The notes under the pieces are model-generated. The model saw nothing but the letters and a program-made list of their open reading frames with translations, ran no database searches and was not told the DNA's origin. DNA of 64,000 nt, taken from positions 1 through 64,000 of the forward strand of contig NZ_JAHLKM010000011.1 of NCBI RefSeq assembly GCF_024449025.1, written 5' to 3'. Position numbers and translations under genes: made by a program. How positions within the stretch are numbered: the first letter of the stretch is position 1; each line of letters opens with the position of its first letter. Below are positions 7,578-14,827 of the stretch, piece after piece. The DNA comes from Natronomonas aquatica. Lineage in GTDB: Archaea; Halobacteriota; Halobacteria; Halobacteriales; Haloarculaceae.

Positions 7578-9155
7578 ATGACCGGCACCGACGGCGATCC
7601 GGACGAAAACACGTCGGGAACCGACGGCGGAACGCGATCGGAACGATCCTCCGGGGACGCGTCCGGGTCCCGCTTTGGGGAGTTCTTGGATCGGCTCGAG
7701 GAGCGTGAAGCCGAACGAAAGCGTTCCGAGGCTGAATCGGACTCCGACGCGGCCGACAGTACGTCCGGAGTCGACTCGTCCGAGCCCCCCGGTGGATCCG
7801 CCGAAACGGAGCCCGAAACCGACCCCGACGGCTGGATGTGGGGATCCCCGAAGGGGAACTCCGAGGGGGATCCGGACGGGGACGCGGCCTCCGAAAGCGA
7901 CGCCCCATCCGACAGGGCCGAACGCATAGAGCCCGAGGAAGCCCCAGCCGGGGGCTCGGACTCCGATACCGACCGGCTCTGGAACACCGATATCGATCCG
8001 ATCGACGGGGACGAGGACGGAAACGAAGACGAGGATGGGGACGGAAACGAAGACCATGGCGATGACGGTGAGGAAAGTGAAATACGGGACGATCCTTCGG
8101 TCCGCCGATCCGACGCCGAGGACTTTACCCAGGAGCCACCGTCCTCGACGGAGACAGAGACGGAGACGGAGACGGAGACGGAACCGGAACCGGAGACGGA
8201 GACGGAACCAGAACCGGAGACGGAGACGGAGACGGAACCGGAACTTGAGCGTGAGCGTGAGGAGCCGAACGCGTCGGGGAGGAGAGATGGCGATGAGGAC
8301 GCCGAACCGACGGATTCAGACCGGTGGTCAGAACTCGGTGCACGTCTCGGAACCGAGGACGTCGAATCCGATCAGGACAGGCGCTCCGGCACCGACGCGT
8401 CGGTCGGATCGGCGGACGCTACGGACTCCTCGCAGGACCGCCGGAGGACCGAGGGCAGCGAGTCGTGGGATGACCGAGACACGACGGTCGAGGTCCCCGG
8501 AGTCGATCGAACGTCCTCGGGCGGGACCGGAACGCCGACCGCGGCCGGGGTCCACGAGACGGAACTCGACCGCGTGACCTCGATCCCGAGTGTCCTCGTC
8601 CTCGGCCCGACCGGAACGTCCGTTTCGGACGCTATCTGCTCGCGGTTTCTGACCGGCGAGGAGGGGAGCCGGGACGTCCTCTTTGTGACCTTCGAGGAGC
8701 CGCCGGACGACCGGATAGACGTCTGTCACCGGGCCGACGAGTGGGCGGGCGGCGAGATCGGGATCATCGAAGTCGGCCGCGGGAGACGGAACGCCGCCAC
8801 TTCCGAGATTACCGGCGGGGGAACCGTCGGATCGATCACCGTCAGACACGTCTCCAACCCCGGCGACCTCTCGAAACTCGGGATCGTGATCACCCAGTTA
8901 CTCTCGAAGTTCGACGGGACGCCCCGGCAGACGGTGCTTTGTTTCCACACCCTTTCGGCGCTGCACAGCCAGATCGGGACCAAGACGCTGTTTCGGTTCC
9001 TGAACACCCTCCAGGGGCGGCTCCGGTCGTCGGACGCCCTCGGACACTACCATATGGATCCGGACCTCCACGACGAGATCGTCATCGAGACGCTGCGGCC
9101 GATCTTCGATTCGGTCGTCCGGTACTCAGAGGACGGCGAACTGGAACTCGAGTGA
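7578..9155 (+). CDS. Acidic disordered protein with degenerate RecA/KaiC-like domain (DUF7504-like)
   Basis: A 525-residue protein starting at ATG 7578. Residues 1-330 are almost entirely Asp/Glu/Ser/Thr/Pro and predicted disordered, including a Thr-Glu/Pro-Glu repeat (about 191-222). From about residue 333 a folded domain of 190 residues resembles the KaiC/RecA-like haloarchaeal family: it has LVLGPTG at the P-loop position, but no Lys-Ser/Thr follows, so ATP binding by a normal Walker A is unlikely. The strand order LFVTFEE, IGIIEVG and TVLCFHTLSAL fits the fold. Such proteins often accompany haloarchaeal sensory genes. The role is unknown; partnership with the upstream coiled-coil protein is inferred from adjacency. 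Confidence 0.65.
   Translation: MTGTDGDPDENTSGTDGGTRSERSSGDASGSRFGEFLDRLEEREAERKRSEAESDSDAADSTSGVDSSEPPGGSAETEPETDPDGWMWGSPKGNSEGDPDGDAASESDAPSDRAERIEPEEAPAGGSDSDTDRLWNTDIDPIDGDEDGNEDEDGDGNEDHGDDGEESEIRDDPSVRRSDAEDFTQEPPSSTETETETETETEPEPETETEPEPETETETEPELEREREEPNASGRRDGDEDAEPTDSDRWSELGARLGTEDVESDQDRRSGTDASVGSADATDSSQDRRRTEGSESWDDRDTTVEVPGVDRTSSGGTGTPTAAGVHETELDRVTSIPSVLVLGPTGTSVSDAICSRFLTGEEGSRDVLFVTFEEPPDDRIDVCHRADEWAGGEIGIIEVGRGRRNAATSEITGGGTVGSITVRHVSNPGDLSKLGIVITQLLSKFDGTPRQTVLCFHTLSALHSQIGTKTLFRFLNTLQGRLRSSDALGHYHMDPDLHDEIVIETLRPIFDSVVRYSEDGELELE
8148..8250 (+). repeat. Hexanucleotide GAGACG/GAACCG tandem repeat
   Basis: About 100 bp of imperfect six-base repeats encode alternating Thr-Glu and Pro-Glu dipeptides in the disordered part of the RecA-like protein. 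Repeat-number changes would stay in frame, so the tract is a plausible length-polymorphic site. Confidence 0.8.
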
Positions 9156-9190
9156 CGAACAGCCCCGTCGGCTCCGGGGCCCCATTCCGG

Positions 9191-9793
9191 TCAGTCGGCG
9201 GTACTCTCGGCTCTGATCTCTGGCGGCGGCCCCTCGTCGCCGAGCCGCATCCGTCCCGCTTGAATCGTCTGCAGGACGGCCGAGATACCGAAAAGCAGCG
9301 TGATCACGCCGGCGATGGCAACTGTCGGGACGCTCTCGAGGACGCCGACCTCATAATAGGCCAACGCGACGAGCAGCCCGGAAACGATACTCAGGCCGAG
9401 ATAGAAGTAACTCCAGGGGACGTTCCGGCCGGCGACGACCTCCAGATAGATCTCCGCGTTCGCGATCGGGTCGGTCAACTCGACGATCCCCCGGTCGTCG
9501 TCGTAGGCGACGAGTCCTCGCTTTTCGAGCGTCGGGAGGTGTGACTGATACAGCGAAATGTAGACCCGCTTTCGTTCCTGGGAGTCCAGCTCCTCGATCG
9601 GTTTGTCGTTCTCCCAGGCGGCGACCTGCTCGGCGATCGTCGAGACGTCGACCGGTTCGCCGGTCTGTTTCAGATAGTGGATCGCGTATCGCCGTCGGCG
9701 GTTCGAGAGCACCTCGTAGACGTCTTCGGTCGAGAGATCGGCCGACGGTTCCCTCTCCGATCGTGATTCCGCGGAGGGATCGGAAGCAGTCAT
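9191..9793 (-). CDS. Winged-helix membrane protein (DUF7344-type regulator)
   Basis: A 200-residue protein with an N-terminal winged helix: the VYEVLSNRRRRYAIHYL segment (residues 25-41), a variable helix-turn-helix, and SHLPTLEKRGLVAYD, typical of the haloarchaeal DUF7344 family. Two hydrophobic helices follow (about residues 126-145 and 150-170), so the DNA-binding head is tethered to the membrane. It lies convergent with the RecA-like gene and 227 bp from the end of the beta-helix gene. It could regulate the surface genes to its right, but no operator was identified. A TTTTATAG element at about 9834 sits 40 bp upstream of the ATG. Confidence 0.78.
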   Translation of the reverse strand: MTASDPSAESRSEREPSADLSTEDVYEVLSNRRRRYAIHYLKQTGEPVDVSTIAEQVAAWENDKPIEELDSQERKRVYISLYQSHLPTLEKRGLVAYDDDRGIVELTDPIANAEIYLEVVAGRNVPWSYFYLGLSIVSGLLVALAYYEVGVLESVPTVAIAGVITLLFGISAVLQTIQAGRMRLGDEGPPPEIRAESTAD

Positions 9794-10020
9794 TTATATA
9801 TTTTTATCGTATCACTCCTTGAACCGACCAGTACTATAAAATGTCGTATTTATTTTTTCCTTCCACGCTGCCGGGCGACCGCTATCGGACGAACCATAGA
9901 TCGGCGCCGGGTCGGAAACGCTCCATTCATTTCGAACGTTTCGTTCTACCCTGGACCGTCTCCGCCGTGTCGACCGCCCGGAGGGGTGGAAGCCGTGTGA
10001 GTCCCCGTCTCCGGAGCAGT

Positions 10021-11304
10021 TCACTCGATCGTGTAGTCTTCGCAGGCCATGCCATCGATCGTGGCGCCCGACGAACAGATCAACTGGACCGAAGCCGGAT
10101 CGTCGGCTTGGGCCCCGCCTTTGATCTCTGAATTGGGCCCCATCTCGAGAGTTACGTCCTTGGTCAGGCTCACATCGCCGTCTACCTTGGCTTTCTCGCC
10201 CATCGTCAGCGAACCGCCGGTCGAGAGATCGCCCTTCACCTCGGCTTCCTTGCCGAGGTCGGTGTCGCCGCCGGTGGTAAGGCCACCCTCTATCTGGGCC
10301 TTCTCACCCAACGTCGCCGATCCGCCGGCGTCGGCGTCGCCTTTGATCTGGGCCTTCTCGGCCAGCGTCAGCGAGCCGCCGGCCGAGAGATCGCCTTTCA
10401 CTTCGGCTTCCTTGCCGAGTCCGACGCTGCCGCCGGAGCCGGCGTCGGCGTCGCCTTCGATCTGAGCCTTCTCGCCGATGTCGATCCCACCGCTGGCGTC
10501 GGCGTCGCCTTTGATCTGAGCCTTCTCTCCCATCGTCAGCGAGCCGCCGGTCGAGAGATCGCCCTTCAGTTGAGCCTCGGCACCTAGATCGATGTCCCCA
10601 CCAGCGTCGGCGTCGCCTTCGATCTGAGCTTTCTTTCCCATCTCGATCCCGCCGGCGGCGTTGGCGTCGCCTTTGATCTGGGCCTTCTCGCCGGCCTTGA
10701 TCCGGCTGCCAGCGTCGGTGTCGCCTTTGATTTCGCTCTCGTCGCCCATGATGACACAGCCTTCGACGTCGACGTCGCCTTTGACCTGAACTTTCGAACC
10801 GAGTTCGACGTTCTTGTCCGAATCGACGTCCCCGTCGACGTTCTCGTTGATGACGCGCGTGTCACCGCCGCACTGCCCGATCCCCGCGACGTTCGCGGTG
10901 CGCGTGAGAGTAACGCTACTGGAGCCCGACGACGCTTCAAGCTGGAATTCGACGGTGTCAGGACGCTGTAGCGGATCGACGTCAACGCTGAAGGTTTCGC
11001 TTCCACCCGCGGGGATGGTCTTCTGTGACTCCCGGAGTGACACCCCGGTATCCGTGTTCGACGTCAGCGAAACCGAGACAGTCAGTGTCCCCTCGAAGTT
11101 GTTCGAGACGGTCACCAGCCGGGAGCCCGACGTCGGCGTCACGGGGTCGGCGATATCCAGCCCGACGAGGGCGTTCTGATCGGAGGCGACGCCGACGTTC
11201 GAGGCCCGGTCCGCGTCGATGGTAGTGAACGCGCCGACGCCGGTAAACGCGGCTATCGAACCGCCGACCAGCATGACCACGGCCAGGATCTTTATCACGT
11301 TCAT
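10021..11304 (-). CDS. Secreted protein: TasA/DUF1102-like N-terminus fused to 13 bactofilin-like beta-helix repeats
   Basis: A 427-residue exported protein. Residues 1-26 form a hydrophobic signal, followed by GAFTTIDADR, the hallmark of DUF1102/SipW-dependent proteins, and a beta-sandwich-like region to about residue 140. From residue 158 to 395 there are thirteen repeats of 18 residues (two have 20), each beginning Gly-Asp and ending near an EKAQI(K/E) motif. This is the periodicity of bactofilin or polymer-forming right-handed beta-helices. Four cysteines (145, 183, 410, 421) flank or cap the helix. Bactofilins are normally cytoplasmic; export with a TasA-like head is unusual. It probably forms a rigid surface rod or polymer. 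It is divergent from the DUF1102 gene. Confidence 0.82.
   Translation of the reverse strand: MNVIKILAVVMLVGGSIAAFTGVGAFTTIDADRASNVGVASDQNALVGLDIADPVTPTSGSRLVTVSNNFEGTLTVSVSLTSNTDTGVSLRESQKTIPAGGSETFSVDVDPLQRPDTVEFQLEASSGSSSVTLTRTANVAGIGQCGGDTRVINENVDGDVDSDKNVELGSKVQVKGDVDVEGCVIMGDESEIKGDTDAGSRIKAGEKAQIKGDANAAGGIEMGKKAQIEGDADAGGDIDLGAEAQLKGDLSTGGSLTMGEKAQIKGDADASGGIDIGEKAQIEGDADAGSGGSVGLGKEAEVKGDLSAGGSLTLAEKAQIKGDADAGGSATLGEKAQIEGGLTTGGDTDLGKEAEVKGDLSTGGSLTMGEKAKVDGDVSLTKDVTLEMGPNSEIKGGAQADDPASVQLICSSGATIDGMACEDYTIE
10120..10833 (-). repeat. Tandem repeats encoding 13 beta-helix coils
   Basis: Thirteen in-frame units of 54 bp (two of 60 bp) encode the GD(A/V/L)xxGGxxxxGEKAQIK pattern. Units 6-8 and 9-11 are more similar to each other as triplets than single neighbouring units are, and unit 12 restarts the triplet, which points to expansion in blocks of three coils (about 165 bp). 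Confidence 0.88.
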
Positions 11305-11728
11305 CTTTGGACGGCAGGCGACGCCGGAAGTGTTTGCTTACCTAATCTACGTACTGTGGGCCTTTGTACCCCTCGGAACGTTTCATTCATTTCACCGGTA
11401 GAGTACCACGAGAAAGCCCCCTAACGCTGTTTCTCGGTCACATCATCGGCGCGATCCGCCGTCAAAACGGGTGAGGGAACGGCGACAGACAGCGATCGAC
11501 CCGTTTCGGGGGATCCCGAACGCTCCCGCCGAAAGCCCCGATAGAACGAGGGTTAATCCTGCCTAACCCGGTCTTCACCCGAAATTAGGCGGCCGTACCA
11601 CCCGGGTAGCCCATCCTAACGCTCCGGTAGGCCGGTCTTACAAAGAGGGTAGGGGTGTATGTACCAGGTAGAAGGTCGCCCGGTGCTCCGTTGGGGTGCC
11701 GGGTGACCGAGACACACGGTAATACACA
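11305..11728. promoter_or_regulatory. 424-bp divergent intergenic region between two TasA-like genes
   Basis: There is no credible coding here. The region separates the beta-helix gene (left) from the DUF1102 gene (right) and must hold both promoters. The right half has two related imperfect direct repeats, CTAACCCGGTCTT (about 11573-11585) and the GTAGGCCGGTCTTA segment (about 11627-11640), with a short ACCCGGGT palindrome between them. The length and repeats exceed what two basal archaeal promoters need, so regulated transcription or a 5' leader on the DUF1102 mRNA is likely. Confidence 0.45.
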
Positions 11729-12244
11729 ATGAGACCCAAAGGAAAACTACTCGCACTGGTGGTAATGTTCGCCGCGGTCGGGCTGATCACAGCCACGGGC
11801 GCGTTTACGACTGTTGAAGCGGAACGGACGGCGACGGTTGACGTGGCCGGTGACTCCTCCGCGTTGCTTCAGATCGAGGCAGCAAACGATATCGACGAAG
11901 GAGCCGTTAGTAATGCAGGTAACGGAGCCGCGCAGATAGACCTGAATTCAGCCGGCCTTGGTGATGCTGCTGGACTTAATACCGAGGCAAACACAACATT
12001 GACACCGCTGGTCAACATCACGAACAATGGTCAAAACTCGGTCGAGGTTACTATTAGCGCCAGTACTGATGAAGGTAATGTGAATGATGTGATAGCAGTA
12101 GACGGCAGCTCGAACGGATTCACCCCGACATCAGTTGGTCCCGGAGATAGCGTTCAATTCGGATTGATCATGGATATCGGCGCCCTAAGTGATGGGGAAA
12201 ACTTCGATATAACAATCGATATCACCGCTGAGGACGATTCATAG
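11729..12244 (+). CDS. DUF1102 / TasA-like secreted protein (candidate filament subunit)
   Basis: A 171-residue secreted protein. A hydrophobic signal (residues 7-24) is followed by GAFTTVEAERT, matching the equivalent site of the divergent beta-helix protein, then an all-beta domain with VNITNNGQNSVEV and GPGDSVQFGL. DUF1102 proteins are related to TasA/camelysin and to archaeal bundling-pilus subunits, which are cut by SipW-type signal peptidases and polymerise by donor-strand exchange. That role is inferred here. Base composition is visibly lower in GC than neighbours, with many A/T third positions, suggesting transfer or relaxed codon selection. The next surface gene starts 74 bp downstream. 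Confidence 0.75.
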   Translation: MRPKGKLLALVVMFAAVGLITATGAFTTVEAERTATVDVAGDSSALLQIEAANDIDEGAVSNAGNGAAQIDLNSAGLGDAAGLNTEANTTLTPLVNITNNGQNSVEVTISASTDEGNVNDVIAVDGSSNGFTPTSVGPGDSVQFGLIMDIGALSDGENFDITIDITAEDDS

Positions 12245-12318
12245 TATAATCAGTTATTGGCGGAGTTTGTTCCCCGTTAAAATAGGAGATAAACAACCCT
12301 AAATAAAACCCCGATAGC

Positions 12319-14691
12319 ATGAACCTCCGCACAGCCCCCACAATTCTCACCGTCGCCGTCGTCTTCGTCCTTCTCGTCCCGACGGTCGCGATCTTCGGGA
12401 CGATGGGGTCGCCGACGGACGGCCTCTTCGACGGCGAGCCGTCGGTGGAGATGCAGGCCCACGACGGCCCCAACGGTGAGTACGTGGCGGCTGCGGAGGA
12501 CGGCCAGCTCGAGATCGACTTTTCCGATCCCGGCTTGAACAGCGAGGCCTTCACGGGCGTCGAGCGCGTGTTCGATTTAATCAACACCGACACGACGAAC
12601 GTGACGGTGTGGGTGACCCACGACGGCGACGACCAGGTGACGCTGTACGAGGACGCCACCGGAGCGCCCTTGGAGAGCGAGGATTCGGGAGTCGTTCTCT
12701 CGCCGGGGGAGACTGTCACGGTGAGCATCGACGTCGACAGCACGGACGCGGTGGCGGGCGATCAGCTGCTCTCGACGGTGACGCTACACGCCAACTACGA
12801 CGCCGCGGTACCCGATTTCGGCGTCGAAATCGACGACATCCCCGAGAGCGTTTCGGAGGGCGAGACGGTGACCGCCGAAACGACCGTCACGAACGACGGC
12901 GAGGCGGGCGGCGAGACGACCGTCGAGTTCCTCGTCGACGGCGAGGTGGTCGACAGCCGGACCCTCTCGCTCGAACCGGGCGAGAGTCAGGCGGTCGAAT
13001 TCGAGTATACTGCCGGCGGCGATGACGCCACCGTTTCGATCCGGACTGGCGACAGTTCGATCGAACGCACGGTATCGGTTGTCACCTCCGGCGGTGGCTC
13101 CGGTGGTGGCGGTGGCGGGAGCGGGGGCGGAACAGATGCATCCGAAACGGGGGACGGGGAAGAGGAAACGGAAGGGGAAGGGGAAGGGGAAGACACCCAG
13201 GAAGACACGGCACCGGAAGAGACCGCCACGGACGAAGACGCGGGCGTCGAAGTCGAGTTCGAAGGAGACGAAACGGAGGAGACTGAAGGAGACACCTCCG
13301 AGGACGACAGCGGGGACGATCAGCCTTCGATGACCGTCCGCGAGATGGACGCTTCGGAACTCGACTCCGAAGATACCGACCGGCCGCCACAGGCGGTCAT
13401 CAATTCCGAGACGGGGGGAACGAGTGAAGGAGCGGACGCCGAGGCGTTCGATACGATGACGCTCGTCGACGAGCCGACTGAACTCTCCAGCGAGCGCTCG
13501 ACGATCGGCTCGGCGGAGGCGGTGACCTCCCGCGATCGGATCTCACGGATCGTCGACATTCAGGTCCCGTCGGACCGAGCAAACCGGCCCGGGACCGTCC
13601 GGATGCGCGTCGACCGCGACCGGCTCGGCGACGTCGACGGTGAGTCGACGATGATCGGCCATCGGACCGAGGATGGAGGCTGGGAGCTACTCGAGACCCG
13701 CGTCGTCGATCAGACCGAGGAGTCCATCGTCGTCGAAGCGCGCACACCTGGCTTCTCGCCGTTCGCGGTGTTCAGTCCGCCGAGCGTCACCTACGAGTGG
13801 ACGCTACCGAATGGGACGGTACTGGAAGGCCAACGGATCGACCCCACGTTCGAGGAGCCCGGTTTCTACGACGTCCAGTTGACCGTCACTGATGCTCTCG
13901 GTCGCCAGAGCACGACGACTCACCGGATATTGGCAAACGACGTTCCAGAGGCGACCGTCGAGGTCGTCGACCGCGAGGGCGATGAGGTCACGCTCGCCGC
14001 GAACGTCACCGACGAGTTCGGCGAGACGGAGGTGACCTGGACGTTCCCCGACGGAACCGAAAAGACCGGCGAGGAAATCACCCACACGCTTGAGGAGGGC
14101 GAACACGAAATCAGCCTTCACGTCGTCGACGAGTACGGCGCCGAATCCGAAAGCGAACACACCGTCGCCGTCGGCCCACCCGGCGCAGCGGCACGGATGG
14201 AGACCGATGCGGTCGCTGACGCTCTGGGGATGGACCTGGGAGTGATCGTCCAGTTGGGACTCCTCTCAACGATCGGGCTGGCGCTGGCCGTCGGCTACCG
14301 GCGGTTCCCCTGGGGGATGTTCGCACCGAACCGTCGCCGTGGACCGGAGATCACGGTCGATGGATCCCCCGACGTCGACGCCGACGCCGGGCGGATCACG
14401 CTCGAGGAGTTCGCCGTCGAGAACGCGACCGAACTCGATACCGTCCGTATCGAGATCACCGACGACAGTGACCGGAACTTGATCCGAAAGCGGCTCGATC
14501 TATCGGGAATGACAAGCTACACCACCTCTCGGGAGACGGTCACCGTCCCACCCGGTATCGATATCGATCCCGAAGAAAGCTACACGATCCGCATCAAGGC
14601 GACCGACGCCGGGGGCCACAGCGCCGAACGGGACCTGTCGGGGATCGCCGCCGATGCGGACGACGGATCCGGTGCGAACTCGGTCGAATAA
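12319..14691 (+). CDS. Large cell-surface protein with CARDB, PGF-pre-PGF and PKD domains
   Basis: A 790-residue surface protein. Order: signal peptide (1-28), a DUF1102-like beta domain (about 40-155), a CARDB/Ig-like domain (165-255), a Gly-then-Glu-rich linker (256-345), a PGF-pre-PGF-like domain (404-488, ending TPGFSPFAVF), two PKD-like domains (490-535 and 540-620), one membrane helix (641-663) and a cytoplasmic-side domain of about 125 residues containing another beta fold. The long acidic linker would span the S-layer. It lies directly after the DUF1102 gene and is likely co-expressed, making it a candidate anchor or scaffold for the filament. Confidence 0.8.
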   Translation: MNLRTAPTILTVAVVFVLLVPTVAIFGTMGSPTDGLFDGEPSVEMQAHDGPNGEYVAAAEDGQLEIDFSDPGLNSEAFTGVERVFDLINTDTTNVTVWVTHDGDDQVTLYEDATGAPLESEDSGVVLSPGETVTVSIDVDSTDAVAGDQLLSTVTLHANYDAAVPDFGVEIDDIPESVSEGETVTAETTVTNDGEAGGETTVEFLVDGEVVDSRTLSLEPGESQAVEFEYTAGGDDATVSIRTGDSSIERTVSVVTSGGGSGGGGGGSGGGTDASETGDGEEETEGEGEGEDTQEDTAPEETATDEDAGVEVEFEGDETEETEGDTSEDDSGDDQPSMTVREMDASELDSEDTDRPPQAVINSETGGTSEGADAEAFDTMTLVDEPTELSSERSTIGSAEAVTSRDRISRIVDIQVPSDRANRPGTVRMRVDRDRLGDVDGESTMIGHRTEDGGWELLETRVVDQTEESIVVEARTPGFSPFAVFSPPSVTYEWTLPNGTVLEGQRIDPTFEEPGFYDVQLTVTDALGRQSTTTHRILANDVPEATVEVVDREGDEVTLAANVTDEFGETEVTWTFPDGTEKTGEEITHTLEEGEHEISLHVVDEYGAESESEHTVAVGPPGAAARMETDAVADALGMDLGVIVQLGLLSTIGLALAVGYRRFPWGMFAPNRRRGPEITVDGSPDVDADAGRITLEEFAVENATELDTVRIEITDDSDRNLIRKRLDLSGMTSYTTSRETVTVPPGIDIDPEESYTIRIKATDAGGHSAERDLSGIAADADDGSGANSVE

Positions 14692-14753
14692 AAGCCGATA
14701 TAAACAATCTTTATATATATTCGCAGTAACTCACCGTTCGATATCGCCCCCGG

Positions 14754-14766
14754 TTTTTATATACTA
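14754..14766 (+). promoter_or_regulatory. TATA box of the sensor kinase gene
   Basis: An A/T-rich element (TTTTATATACTAT) lies 62 bp before the start codon in an otherwise GC-rich area, implying a leader of about 35-40 nt. That fits the presence of a ribosome binding site. Confidence 0.5.
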
Positions 14767-14813
14767 TGACGAATATATCCCCTGAAGATGGGGGGTATGA
14801 GATGAGTGACTCT

Positions 14814-14820
14814 GGGAGGT
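14814..14820 (+). promoter_or_regulatory. Shine-Dalgarno site for the sensor kinase
   Basis: GGGAGGT sits seven bases before ATG 14828. A strong site like this is uncommon among the apparently leaderless genes of the window and fixes the start. Confidence 0.6.
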
Positions 14821-14827
14821 ATTACCG

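Noticed and set aside
10120-10833. CRISPR-like array in the regularly spaced repeats.
   Set aside because: The repeat is coding, with 54-bp units in frame and no distinct spacers; it encodes beta-helix coils.
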